A stretch of DNA of 64,000 nt from R-RK-3 sp963842775 (GCA_963842775.1 CAWJHQ010000005.1:1-64000); one strand, 5' to 3'; positions 7,081 through 17,765 are shown, counted from the stretch's first letter. A program made the numbers and translations. The notes: a model not told the origin generated them from the letters alone.

Positions 7081-8943
7081 TCTGCGGCCCCAGGCTCGAA
7101 TGGCCAGGAACGCTATCGCCCCCACAACCACCAAACTCAGCGCCAGTGGCCAGGGCAATCGCACCAAGGTGGCAGCCAGCCCGACCCAGATAAGGATATT
7201 CCACCAGCGCTTTGAAAACCACGGTTGGCGCGGCGCTTCGGCTGCCCGGGGAGGCGGCGCCTCCGCCGTGCGCGGACCGGACGCCGCCGAACGCGGACCA
7301 GACGCCCCCGCGCGCCGGTTGGCTCGCGCCCGCCGGCCTGCTGCGCCCGCCCAGAACATCGAACGTGCTGGGCCGCGCCGCGCCCATTGGCCCCGTCGCG
7401 GGCTTCCTGCTGCTCCTGAAGATGCGCCGCCAGCACCGGCTCCGGCTTGGGCGCTTCACGCGGGGCGGGCTGCCACCAGCGCTCCAACGGCTGCTCGCCA
7501 TGCGCCGCCTTGCCGCGGAATGCGGGCAAGGTGAAGCGCTGCGGCCCCACCACGCCGTGACGCCCGGCAAGCGCCTCGACCTTGGCGACGAGCGCCGCGC
7601 CCGCCTCCGCATCCACCATCCGCACGAAATGCGCAAAGCCCAGCGCCGCGACCAGGACGTTGCCGCCCTTGCCCCAGCGCTTCCCCTCCGGCCCGGTCTT
7701 CTCGATCTGATGCAGCAGCGCGCGGAAGCGGCGCAGCGTATCGCGCGGCACGTTCACAGCGCTGTTGACGACGAGCCCCGTCACCTCCTGGCGCCGATGC
7801 TTGCGCATGATGCGCGTCTTGTCGGGATGCACGGTGAAGCCTTCGGCGGCGACGATGTCCTGCACCGCCTTGAGCAGCGTTCCGGTCCGCCCCGCCGCCT
7901 CGCCGGAGGCCGAGAAGGTCATATCGTCGGCATAGCGCGTATAGGTGAAGCCGAGCTTTGCGGCGAGCCCGGCGAGACGCTTGTCGAGGCGCAGGCAAAT
8001 CAGGTTGGTCAGCGCCGGCGATGTCGGCGCGCCCTGCGGCAGCCGCCTCTGGCCCTTGCGGAGGAACAGCCGCTGGCCGTCTAGCTCCACCTCGTCGACA
8101 TCCGGCTCGGTGCAGATCAGCGCGAGCAGCGTGGCGACCGCCTCGGAATAGCCCAGGCCCCGGAATTTGCCCCGGACCCGCCGCCAGCCGAGCGTCGGGA
8201 AGAAGTCCTTGAGGTCGAGATTGACCACGACGTCGCGGCCCACATGCGGCGCGGCGTTCGACAGGATCGAGCGATCAGGCGCAAAGCCATGCGCGGCCTC
8301 ATGCACCGGCACTTTCGCCAGGATATTGTCGAGGATCCAATATTGCGCCCGCTTGAGACGCGGCATCGGCGCGGAAATCTGCCGGTGGCCGCCGCTCTTT
8401 TTCGGGATCAGGAAGCGCTGATAATGGCTGACGCGCGACAGCGCCCGCTCATAGGCGAGGAAGCGCAATTCCGCGAGCGGCACGCCGATGGCCGAGGCGA
8501 GCGCCTTCGCATTCGCCAGCGGCGGGCAGCCCCGGCGCCTGCGCCGTCCGCGCTTCGGCCCCGCCCGTAAGCCCGCCCGACACGCCGTCGCCGAGATAGA
8601 GCACATCGATATTGCGCCGTTCCGCCCAGGCCAGCGCCCGCTCATGACGTTCACGCGCATGGCGCAGCTTGGTCTCCTTGCGGCGCTCCATGGCGGCGCG
8701 CTTGCGCTGCTTGTGCATCTCCTTGAGCGCGCGCGCCGGATCGGCCCATTGCGCCTGCTTCTTGTACAGCTCACGGAGTTCGCGGCTGAGTTCGCCATTG
8801 CGCCGGATCAGATCCTCCGGGGCGGAAGGCTGGCCTGTGCCCCTCGGCCAGAAGCCGAGCCGGATCATCTCCTCGAGGATCACCTCGTCCTTGGAGCTTT
8901 CGCGGATGCGGTCGTAAAGCTCCTGGCGGATATTGCCGCTCAT
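7078..8943 (-). CDS. Retron-type reverse transcriptase with possible two-TM C-terminal tail (frameshifted)
   Basis: RNA-directed DNA polymerase of the retron class. Start at ATG 8943 has GGGAGG seven bases upstream and opens MSGNIRQELYDRIRESSKDE. Residues ~1-140 form a charged, probably coiled N-terminal domain. The polymerase follows, with the retron-specific NAxxH (NAAPH, ~8250), LDLKDFFPT, QGAPTSPALTNL, catalytic YADD (~7922-7934) and VTG (EVTGLVVN, ~7785). The frame breaks near 8525 and again between ~7360 and 7460. After the second break the frame encodes a Pro/Ala linker and two hydrophobic segments (NILIWVGLAATLVRL, PLALSLVVVGAIAFLAIRAW) before the stop at 7078. The breaks cancel, suggesting assembly indels. 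A structured RNA lies 51 bases upstream. The tail could instead be a separate small protein, but no ribosome-binding site is seen for it. Confidence 0.85.
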
Positions 8944-8994
8944 CGCCGCGCCTCCCGGCCGGAGGGACAGGGGACGGTATCGCGGCAAGAAGGG

Positions 8995-9234
8995 AAGATG
9001 AGGAGCGCCCGACGGCTTGCCTTCGTCAGATCTTGGGACTGGGTCGGTCCACTCGAAGCCGACACGACTACTGGTGCGCTATTGGGTTCTTGGAACCCGT
9101 ACTGCAAAAGCGTACCAGTAGTCAGTGGCGGCCCAGTGAAGATTGGCCCAGTGACGCTTTGCCGGGCGTGATGCAAGGACGGCGAAACGCCGCCCGTGAT
9201 GCAAGGTCCGCTCCGGCGAGCGCTCCTCATTCTT
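8995..9234 (-). ncRNA. Retron-like msr-msd non-coding RNA
   Basis: Structured, non-coding 240-base stretch directly upstream of the reverse transcriptase, read on the minus strand. Its ends are complementary: 9220-9234 pairs with 8995-9008 (ATGAGGAGCGC plus AAG with one bulge), as expected of the a1/a2 repeats. Near the middle is a long hairpin, 9066-9080 pairing with 9109-9123 (GACTACTGGT on the plus strand), 15 pairs with one mismatch; inside it is a GGGTTC/GAACCC hairpin at 9084-9098. This fits an msd stem. The 5' part (9125-9215) holds GC-rich hairpins and the direct repeats CCTTGCATCACG and TCACTGGGCC, fitting the msr. It begins 26 bases after the SWIM gene stop. The branching guanosine cannot be assigned with certainty. 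Confidence 0.75.
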
Positions 9235-9260
9235 CGCGACAATAGAGGACTTTGCGGCGT

Positions 9261-10942
9261 TCATGCGGCACCGCTTATGGTTTTCGGAGATGTCGCCGTC
9301 AGGGCGATCTGACTGTTGTAAAAGCGCCGCAGCGCCAGCATGTGCTCGCAAGGTCCGCGCATCAGCTTGTTATGGCCGTAGAAGTAGCAATCGCAGCGCG
9401 CATCGACGAGCCGCTCGTCATTATCGAGAGCAATCATAGGTTTATACGGTTTGGCATCGTCGAGAACCTGCCCCGTGATGACGCGCTTGCCGTCGCGCTC
9501 GCCGGCGGATTCGACGGTGACGAGCTTGGCGGCGATGAAGCGGTCGGCCTTCTCCTCCTGCTCGGAAGCGAAGCGCAGGGCGGCCACCGGGCAGCGGATC
9601 GCGGCTGAGTTCGCGCAGGCGGAAGACGCCCTTGTCGAGGTCGTACATGACACGGCCCGCCTGGGTGTAGGCGGTGAGAGCGGCGGCGGTGAGCGCGCTG
9701 TCGAGGCCGGTCGCCGTGGCAAGCTCGGCGACGGTGGCGGAGTGGCGGGCCTTCAGCGCATTGAACACGGTCGTGGCGGTGAGATCGTCCACCGGCTGGC
9801 GCGGCGCCAGGAGATCGAACTGCCCGGAGCGCGACCAGTCGTTCGCCGTCCATCCGGACAGGCCGAGCGTGAAGCGCAGGCCGCCATAATCGACCACGGC
9901 GAAGGACGGCAGCCCCGTGCCGAGCAGATGCAGCCGCACCGACTTCGCCAGCGGCAAGAGCGCGCGCCAGGATCGCGAGGCGGCGGCGGCCCCATAGGCG
10001 GATTTCGGCGGCCGCGCTGCCCTTGTAGACCGAGCGGCGGAAGGTCAGCACCTCGCCCCAGGGTTCGATCAGCACCCGCACCGGATTGCCCGGCTCCAGG
10101 AAGAAGCGCAGCGAGCGCGGCCCGTACCGTTCCTTGCGCGCCGCCAGCCGGGCGAGGATGTTGTGCATGTCGACCGGATGCAGATCGACGACATGCGCGG
10201 GCAGCGCCATGGCGCTCGACACTTGCAGGAAGCCGCGCACCCAGCTGTCGGGCAGGTCGATCTTCTCCTCGCGGTAAAGCTCCTCGCCCGATGTCTGCAC
10301 CTGGAAGCCGGACGGGTCGATGGCGAGCGACGTCGTGCGGTAGCTGCGGATTTTCTGGAACTCGTCATACAGCGTGTGGCTGTAGTCGATATTCGTCGTG
10401 CCATAGGCGATGTCGCCGATGCTCTTGAAGGTCTCGTGGTCGCAGGACAGCCGCCCATAGGTGGATTCGTCCTGGCTGAAACATTCGAAGAAGATCTCGT
10501 CCGGATGCACGGTGATGACCGGGTCGAGCACGAACCAGGCGTCCTTGCTCTCCTTGTACAGCCAGTCGAAATATTTCTGACGGGCCGCATAGAACGGCGC
10601 CATGATCTTGCTCGTCTGCTTGCTGATCTCTTCCTGCTCGCGGCGCAGCGCGTCGATTTGCGCCTTCCGCTCGCCTTGGCTCGTCATGGCGTCGGCAAGC
10701 AATTGCTGCTCATGGTCCTTGAGCCAGGCGAAATAGACCGTGCGGTCCTTCGGCTTGAAGCGCATATCCGACACGACGACGTGATGCAGCGCGGAAATCG
10801 CCTCCCGGAACGGCAGGTGATCGGCCACCTCGCCGACGAAAAAGGTCGGCTCGCGCAGCGTGTCGGGAGCGAAGCCGAAATGGCTTGCATCGGCGCTGGT
10901 GGTGGCGGCGGTCGCGCCGTAATAGCGGTGCTGGAATTGCAT
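9261..10942 (-). CDS. SWIM zinc-finger protein (frameshifted)
   Basis: Protein of about 560 residues carrying a C-terminal SWIM zinc finger, CDCYFYGHNK followed by CEHM (CxCx(n)CxH), a fold that binds nucleic acid or protein. The N-terminal ~330 residues (from MQFQHRYYGATAATTS) are uninterrupted and include a charged helical stretch around ERKAQIDALRREQEE. The frame breaks near 9960-10000 and again near 9590, each side coding convincingly (LPSFAVVDYGGLRFTLGLSG; FIAAKLVTVESAGERDGKRV). The start overlaps the WGR gene stop (ATGA), so the two are coupled. SWIM and WGR/MolR-type proteins are also neighbours in E. coli (yehQ, yehI). Here the pair precedes a retron RNA and reverse transcriptase, suggesting a role as retron partners. 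Confidence 0.8.
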
Positions 10943-13900
10943 CAGGCAGTCCTCACGGCTACCGCTACGCGTTTGAGCGGCGACATGGCGGCAAGGCCGG
11001 GGAAGGCGTTCTCGATGTCGCGCAGGGCGGTGAGCGCGCGCGTGCGGTCGCGCTCGATCGCGGACAGGGACAGGTCGATGAACAGCGGGGCGACGGCCTC
11101 CGCGCGCTCCTGGGTTTTCAGCGCTTCGGCGTGGAGGAAGCCGCTGATGCGGTCCTTCGCCACCCGCCCCTGATGCACGTGCAGCATGATGATGCGCGAC
11201 AGCGGCAGCAGCTTTGCGAACACCGTATCGTCCTCGGCCGCGTCCGCCGTGAGCACCTCGCTGATCAGCAGATGCATGGAGGCCGCCGGATGCTCCAGCA
11301 GCCGCACCAATTGCGCCGAGGCGTCGCCGGGCTTCATCGTCCGCCGCAGCACCGTGCGGGCATAGGCGAGGATTTTCGGATTGGTGCTGTCGGCGATCAC
11401 GGCCAGCACGTTCGGCGTCCAGACCTCGGCGGGCCAGCGCTCGAAGGCGCCCATGGCGAAATTGTAGGCATCCTCCCACTGGCTTTCGATGAGCAGGACG
11501 GCGTCCTCGGCCTCGTGACGGAAGCGGTCGGGTTTCGCCTCATACGCCGCCATCACCCATTGCCGCACGGCGGCGTGCGGATGGTTGCCCAGCCGCGCCA
11601 GCTGCCGGACGGAATAGATCGACGCATCGCGCATCGTCACGGCGGTGGCGCCGAGAAGCTGGGCGCCCTTGGCCTTGGCTTGCAGCATCCGCCAGATCAG
11701 GTTCGGGTCGAGCGCCGCAAGCTGGGTGGCCAGCGCCTCGCGGAACAGCGCAACGATATCGTCGGTATGGCTATCGTCGGGGGCGCTTTGGAACAGCGCA
11801 TCGATCAGGCGAGCGGCAAGATCGTCGCCGAGACGCGGGAAACGTGCGGTCAGCCTCGCGATCAGCGGGCGCACGGCCTGGCGGACAGCGGGTGAAGGCG
11901 CGGACGCCATCGACACGATCAGGAACGCGCGCTCCGAGAGCTGCTCGTCGCCGAGCCTGCCCAAGCAGGCCAAGCGCCGCCGCCTGGATTTCCGGCTCGG
12001 GCGAGTTGAGCAAGCTGCTGCCACAGCGCATCGGGCAGCGCGCCCGCATCCACGCCGGAGAGCGCCAGCATGTCGATGCCGGTCGCGACCACCGCCGGCG
12101 CGGCATGGCCCATGAGCCGCGCGATGATCTCCGGCGGCAGCGGCAGATTGTGGCCGCGCCACAGCAGCGGCATGCATCGGCGCAGCTGGGTGATGCGCGC
12201 AGCGTCGGGAGTGTCGAGCAGCCAATGCGCCACTTGCTGCGCCAGGGCCTGGCCTTGCTCGGCCGGCAGCGCTCTTTCGGCACACCACCGCACGGCGGCG
12301 GCCTGGACATCCTCATGCGCGCTGGTGACGGCGATGAACGCAAGCCGCGGCGACGCCCACGGCCCGGCAGGAAGGCGATAGACGTGCTTGATGGCCAATT
12401 CGCGGGCGTCGGGCAGGCCGGATGCGAGCAATGCGGCGATCAGCCCATCGTCGATCTCGCCATGCGCCAGCCTGGATGCGCGCCTGATCGAGCGCGAACT
12501 GCGCGACGGGCACAATGGGCGAGGCCAGCAGCATTTCCAGCGTGCCGGACGGCAGGCCGCGCATGAAAGACGGCTTGTCCTGCAGGAGGCGCACCCCGAA
12601 TTGCGCGATCGGCTCGCAGCGGCTTTCCACCGCCAGCCGCAGCGCCTCGTCCGGCGCATCGTCCCAAAGCTCGCGGAACGCCTCGCCGCGCTGCTTCGGA
12701 TCGGGTTTCTCGGTCAGGTAATGGCTGAGGGTGCCATGCTGGAGGCGCACCCCCGGCGCATTGCGGTAGAGAAGCTGTCCCGCGCTCCACGCATCCGCCA
12801 GCGGTCCGTGAAAATGATGATGGGCGGTGCGCGTGCGGTTTTCCCAGCGATAGAAGGTCAGCTCTTGCGGCTGTGAGAGATCGGCCTCGGTGAACGCCAG
12901 CAAATAGCGCCGCCGCGAGCGGGACGAAACTGCCCTGGCCGGTTTCGCCGCGCTTGCGCAATGCGCGCCAGATGCGCCGCTTGAGATAGACCACGGTGTT
13001 ATGCGACAGGGCCGTCCTGGCATCCGGCGCGGCGGTGAGATGGGTCAGCGGCAGCCAATGATCGCCGGTTTGCTGCGCTTCCGGCACATGAGCGAACGCC
13101 GGCTTGTTCCTGCCCTGCGGATAGACGCGGCCATACATCGGCTTGGCGGCCTCGAACCGGCGGGCGGCCTGGCCGAACATCGCCGCGTCGTCGATCATTT
13201 CGGCGTATTTGAACAACCGCCGAAAGCCCGGCACATAGGGCGGCCGCACCGGCAGACGCCCGACAAGCGCGACCAGCAGCTCATGCAGCGCCGGGTCGGC
13301 CTGGGCGAGGCGGTAAAGCTCGATCATCACGCCGCCGGCGCGGACCGGCTCGCGCCTGGCGAAATCCGCCAGCGCGCCGTGCAGCGCGTCGACACGGCGC
13401 TGCGCGGCGAGGGCTGCCCTGTCCCGTAGCGGCTCGGGCAATGCGAGATCCCATGACGGAGCGGCATCGCGCTCGAAATCGCCGCCGCTGACGGCATGCA
13501 CGATGCTTTCGGGCAGCGGCCGCTCCTGCTGCGGGGCGAGCCGCCTCTCGCCCATCAGCGGCGAGATCAGGGCAAAAGAGGCCAGATCGCGAATGAGGGG
13601 AACGCTGCGTCTCGGCGGCAATGGCGCGCAGCACATCGGCCGCGTCGCCGCCCGCGCAGCGCGCCAGCGACCAGACCAGGCTGTAGCTCGCTTGGGCCAA
13701 GCCGATTTTATGCGCCAATTGCTGCAGAAGCGCCGCGGCCGGGCTGAGCCGCAGCTCGCCGACGCGCCAGAACAGCCGGTCCCGCTGCTTTTCGGGCCAG
13801 GGATTGCGCAGGCAGGCCTCCAGATGGGCCAGCAGAGCCTGCTCGCGCCCCGGCGCCGGTGTGGCGGCGGCGGTTTCGACCGGCATCTCATGCGGCTCCG

Positions 13901-14156
13901 CGCCGTCCATGCGGCGATAGCCGTCATTGACCTTGGAAACGACGACGCTGTCGAAAAGCTTCTCGGCAACGGCCCGCGAAACGGGGGAAGGGGTTTTCGT
14001 GCCGTCGCGCGGAACCCGGCCCCGCCTGCCATAGCGGAAATTGACGAGGAATCGCGCGCTCGCATCCTGCGCCTCGGTGTCTACGAGGTCGACCTCGTAG
14101 ACCTTGTCCGAGGTGCCTTCCCTGAACCAAAGCTTCAGCGTGCGCACAATTTTCAA
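10942..14156 (-). CDS. WGR-domain protein with HEAT/ARM-like helical repeats (multiply frameshifted)
   Basis: Large protein of about 1,070 residues if restored. The first ~75 residues form a WGR domain (LKLWFREGTSDKVYEVDLVD ... NFRYGRRG), a module found in PARPs and MolR-like proteins that contacts nucleic acid. The remainder is helical and repeat-rich (VRQLARLGNHPHAAVRQWVM, ARTVLRRTMKPGDASAQLVR), typical of HEAT/ARM solenoids. Four frame breaks are needed, near 13600, 12920, 12480 and 11980; all segments keep good coding character and no region is lost. It may therefore be an intact gene with assembly errors, or a recent pseudogene. Start at ATG 14156 opens MKIVRTLKLW. It overlaps the SWIM gene by four bases. 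Confidence 0.75.
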
Positions 14157-14258
14157 GGCACGAACTTTCAGTTTCGCGGCGGGGACGAGGGAAGGTTGCC
14201 ACGAACGCTCTGGACGCCTGATAGCTTCGTTGCAGCCATGTCGGAATGCGAAGGTGAG

Positions 14259-14284
14259 GAATTGCGATGCCCGTAGGGCAATTC
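14259..14284. promoter_or_regulatory. Inverted repeat upstream of the WGR gene
   Basis: GAATTGC and GCAATTC are separated by 12 bases, in the ~210-base gap between the kinase gene end (14368) and the WGR start (14156). It could be an operator for the WGR-SWIM-retron operon or the stem of a weak terminator for the kinase operon; no T-run follows. Confidence 0.3.
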
Positions 14285-14367
14285 GTCTAGGGGTGATTTA
14301 TGGCCCGATCGTGGCCGACGCGTGTCAGCTGCCCGCGATAGCCGAAGCCGCGAGATGAGGCGGCGGG

Positions 14368-16005
14368 CTAATCCGGTCTCTGCTGGACGCCTTTTCTGCG
14401 CGCCGCGTGGACGGCGGCGGCGAACTCCGCGCGGCTGAAGGGCTTATGCAAGATCGGCGCATCGCCCACCGCTTCGCCAAGCGCCACCGTGTCGGCATAG
14501 CCGCTGACGAACAGGATCGGCAAGGCCTGCCGCTTGACGCGGATCGCCTTGGCCGCTTCCGCGCCGTTCACGTCCGGCATGGCGAAGTCGAGGATGACGA
14601 TGTCGGGATTGGTCCGCTCCAGAAGCTTCAATCCCGCATCCGCGTTCTCGGCCGCGTGCACCGTGTAGCCCAGTTCGGCCAGCAATTCTTGCAAGGTATT
14701 GCGCACATCCGCGTCGTCGTCGATGAGCAGGATCTCGCCGGAAGCGTTCTCGCCGGCCGGCGCCGCCACCGCATCGTCGATCAGCGGCTCGGCGGCTTCG
14801 GAGCACCGAAGCCATATGGTGACGTTGGTGCCCCGGCCGGCCTGGCTGAGAATCCGCGCGGTGCCGCCGCATTGTCTCGATATGCCGTAGACCTGCGCAA
14901 GACCAAGCCCGGTGCCCTTGCCCGCGGCCTTGGTCGTAAAGAACGGGTCGAACGCCTTGCCGATGACATCGGGGGTCATGCCCTCGCCCGTATCCACGAC
15001 GCTCACCGTAATATAATTGCCCGGCAGCAGATCGCCGTCAGGCACCAGCAATTCGCGCCGCCGCGTCGAGATGGTGAGCGTGCCGCCGTCCTGCATCGCA
15101 TCCCTGGCGTTGATCGCAAGGTTGAGGATGGCGACCTCAAGCTGGTTGTCGTCGGTTCGCGCCATGCCGGCCTCGGGGTCCAGAACCGTGACCACCTGGA
15201 TGGATGGCCCCAATGCCTGCGCGAGCATGTCGCTCATGCCGATGATCAGGTCGTTGACGGCGACCGGCCGCGCCGCAAGCTTCTGGGTGCGCGAGAAGGC
15301 CAGAAGCTGCGCGGTGAGCTTCGAGCCGCGCTCGGCGGCTTTGAAAGCGTTGCCGGCCAGCCGCAAGGTGCGCTGCTCTTTCGAGCCGACGAGGATCAGG
15401 TCGAGATTGCCGACGATCGCGGTGAGCAGATTGTTGAAATCATGGGCGAGCCCGCCGGTAAGCCGCCCGATCGCCTCCATCTTCTGCGCCTGGACCAGCG
15501 CCGCCTCGGCCATTTCGCGCTGCGCGATCTCGTTTTTCAACTCCTCATTGAGCGTTTGGAGAACGGCCGTCCGCTCGCGGACGCGATTTTCGAGAAGTTC
15601 GTTCAGGCTCCGCAGGGCGTCTTCCGCGCGCCGGATGCGCAGGAGAGCGCCGATGGCGGCGGCAAGTTCCTCCGGTTCGGTCGGCTGGATGAGGTAGGAA
15701 TTGGCGCCGCCATTCAGCCCGCGGATACGGTCCTCGGTATTGATGAATGTCGCCGACGTCTGCAGAACCATGACCTCAGGCCATTTCGACTTGATGATCT
15801 CGCAGACCTCGATGCCGCTCATATCCGGCAATCGCACATCGAGCAGCACCACTGCGGGACGGAATTCCTCCACCTTGCGCAGCGCCTCGGCGCCGTTAGC
15901 CGCCTCGATAACCTCGTAGCCAAATTTTTTCAGATGTCGCGATTTGGTGTAGCGCCCGGCCTCACGGTCATCGACGTTGAGAATGATGGCGCTCGTCTCG
16001 ATCAT
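14368..16005 (-). CDS. Hybrid histidine kinase, REC-HisKA-HATPase-REC
   Basis: Soluble two-component protein of 545 residues with no membrane segment. Domains in order: receiver (residues ~8-125, phosphoacceptor Asp in VVLLDVRLPD), a coiled linker (~130-175), dimerisation/phosphoacceptor helix with GGLAHDFNNLL, an ATPase domain (NLAINARD N-box, VVDTGEGM, GTGLGLAQVYG), and a second receiver (EILLIDDDADVR ... VILDFAMPD). The HDFNNLL H-box is of the HWE-unrelated NtrB-like subclass. It overlaps the upstream kinase by four bases and is the last gene of the stressosome operon, so it probably receives input through that module. The output regulator is not in the window. Confidence 0.9.
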   Translation of the reverse strand: MIETSAIILNVDDREAGRYTKSRHLKKFGYEVIEAANGAEALRKVEEFRPAVVLLDVRLPDMSGIEVCEIIKSKWPEVMVLQTSATFINTEDRIRGLNGGANSYLIQPTEPEELAAAIGALLRIRRAEDALRSLNELLENRVRERTAVLQTLNEELKNEIAQREMAEAALVQAQKMEAIGRLTGGLAHDFNNLLTAIVGNLDLILVGSKEQRTLRLAGNAFKAAERGSKLTAQLLAFSRTQKLAARPVAVNDLIIGMSDMLAQALGPSIQVVTVLDPEAGMARTDDNQLEVAILNLAINARDAMQDGGTLTISTRRRELLVPDGDLLPGNYITVSVVDTGEGMTPDVIGKAFDPFFTTKAAGKGTGLGLAQVYGISRQCGGTARILSQAGRGTNVTIWLRCSEAAEPLIDDAVAAPAGENASGEILLIDDDADVRNTLQELLAELGYTVHAAENADAGLKLLERTNPDIVILDFAMPDVNGAEAAKAIRVKRQALPILFVSGYADTVALGEAVGDAPILHKPFSRAEFAAAVHAARRKGVQQRPD

Positions 16006-17765
16006 GGCCGTCCGTCAAACCCCGTAGCCTCGTTGAGCGCCAGCGAGATCGTCTCCCGCGTCATGCCGTCCTTGGACAGCACGCGGATGCCGGCGGGAAG
16101 CCTGGCTCTGAGGGTGCTCGTCAGCGACAGCGAGGTCGCGACGATGACGGGGATCGCCCGCGTGTTCGGATTGGCCTGCAATTGCTCCAGCACCGCGAAA
16201 CCGTCAATGTCGGGCATCAGCAAATCGAGAATGATCACGGCAGGCGCCATTTCGCTGGCAAGCCGCAGACCTTCGACGCCTCCCGCCGCCTCGAAGGGCT
16301 GATAGTGCAGATGGTCTTCGCGCAGGAGCTGGCGCATGACATAGCGTGACGGCTCGTCATCGTCGATAAGCAGCACGCGCTTGCGCCCCGAAGCGGCATG
16401 GACCGGCCGGCTCGGCGCGGACGTGCCGAAGCTGACAGGGATGCTCAGCCGGAACACCGATCCCTGCCCCACGACACTCTCAAGCTCGATTTGGCCGCCG
16501 AGCAGCAAGGCCAGATTGCGCGACAGCGGCAATCCCAGGCCCGTTCCTGTGACGTTCTTCTGCAACCGCGTCTCGATCTGTTCGAATTCCTCGAAAATGC
16601 GCTCCTGATCGTGGGGAGCGATGCCGATGCCCGTATCGTGGACTGAAAAGATGATCAGCCTATTATCCGCGTCGTGACGCGCTGAAACCCGCACCTCTCC
16701 CTGCTCGGTGCATTTCAGCGCGTTCGAAATCAGGTTGCGCAGAATCTGCGCGACTTTAGCCTCGTCGGTGAAGAGCTCTGGGAGCTGATCGTCTGAGTCG
16801 AAGAAAAGTTCCACCGCCTGATTAATTTGAAGCGGTTTTAGTGCCCCGCGCAGCGCACCGAACAGCTCCTTGACGGCAAATGGGCGCGGTTTGACCTCGG
16901 CCTTGCCGGCCTCCACCTTGGACAGATCGAGCAGATCGTTGACCAATTCCAGCAGGCTTTCGGCCGATTGCCTGATATAGCCGACCTGGCGTTCCTGCTC
17001 ACCGTTCAGCTCGCCGTCGAGCCGCTCGATCAGCATGCGCGACAGCGCCATGATGGAGTTCAGCGGCGTGCGGAATTCGTGCCCCATATGCGAGAGGAAG
17101 CGCGATTTCAGCTCGCTGGCCCGGCGCAGCTGCTCGGCCCGCTCGTCAAGCTCGGCATAAAGCGCCACGACGCCGCGATTGGTGTCGCCCAGTTCGCGGC
17201 TGAGCTGCTCGCTTTCCTCCTGGCGGCGGCGCAGCTCGTCAAGGCTCTGCATCAGCTCGACATTCTGCTCGCGCAGCAGCCGCAAAGGGTCGGAATGCGT
17301 ATCGGGCTTCAGCCGGGCGGCAATGTCGGCGAGGGTTTCCGCGCTTGGCCGCGCGGCCTGGGCGGGCAGAGACTGGCCGAGGGTGACGATCGTGCCCCGG
17401 CCCGCTTCGCTTTCCAGCTCGAAAATCTCCAGCAGCCGCTTGGCGGCCGCGAGGCCCTGCCCCACGCCGCTGCCGGTCCGCAGCCGCCCGGCGAACGCCG
17501 CCTCGATATCGGCAATGCCCGGTCCCTTATCGCTGACCCGTATCAGTAGGGCCGGCCGTATGTCGGCATCGGAAAAGAGGAATTCCGTCATGCCGCCGCC
17601 CGCATGGGTGTAGGCGTTGCGGACGATTTCGGAAACGGCGGTGGCGATGCGCGTCTGATCCTGGCGGTCCAGGCCGATGAGCTCGGCGATGCGGCGCGAC
17701 CATTGACGGGCGGTCACGACGTCCGCTTCGGTCTCGATCGGCAATGTGGCAATCGGCAAGATCAC
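16002..17765 (-). CDS. Hybrid histidine kinase with N-terminal RsbT/RsbW-like ATPase domain
   Basis: Protein of 587 residues. Residues ~1-130 are an anti-sigma-type HATPase (TRIATAVSEIVRNAYTHAGG, VSDKGPGIADIEAAF, GSGVGQGLAAAKRL). A coiled coil (~150-230) leads to HisKA with HMGHEFRTPLN, a kinase ATPase (NLISNALK, DTGIGIAPHD, GTGLGLPLSRN) and a C-terminal receiver (RVLLIDDDEPSR, IILDLLMPDIDG). Start set at GTG 17765 because it overlaps the upstream stop as GTGA; the open frame extends further without better support. A kinase with an RsbT-like head, inside an rsbRST operon, suggests direct docking to the stressosome in place of sigma-B signalling. Confidence 0.85.
   Translation of the reverse strand: MILPIATLPIETEADVVTARQWSRRIAELIGLDRQDQTRIATAVSEIVRNAYTHAGGGMTEFLFSDADIRPALLIRVSDKGPGIADIEAAFAGRLRTGSGVGQGLAAAKRLLEIFELESEAGRGTIVTLGQSLPAQAARPSAETLADIAARLKPDTHSDPLRLLREQNVELMQSLDELRRRQEESEQLSRELGDTNRGVVALYAELDERAEQLRRASELKSRFLSHMGHEFRTPLNSIMALSRMLIERLDGELNGEQERQVGYIRQSAESLLELVNDLLDLSKVEAGKAEVKPRPFAVKELFGALRGALKPLQINQAVELFFDSDDQLPELFTDEAKVAQILRNLISNALKCTEQGEVRVSARHDADNRLIIFSVHDTGIGIAPHDQERIFEEFEQIETRLQKNVTGTGLGLPLSRNLALLLGGQIELESVVGQGSVFRLSIPVSFGTSAPSRPVHAASGRKRVLLIDDDEPSRYVMRQLLREDHLHYQPFEAAGGVEGLRLASEMAPAVIILDLLMPDIDGFAVLEQLQANPNTRAIPVIVATSLSLTSTLRARLPAGIRVLSKDGMTRETISLALNEATGFDGRP

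Noticed and set aside
6872..7636. 254-codon minus-strand frame overlapping the reverse transcriptase end
   Set aside because: Arg/Ser-rich shadow; the RT frame and the hydrophobic tail frame explain the region better.
14407..16302. 631-codon open frame on the plus strand
   Set aside because: Antisense to the hybrid kinase, whose motifs are unambiguous.
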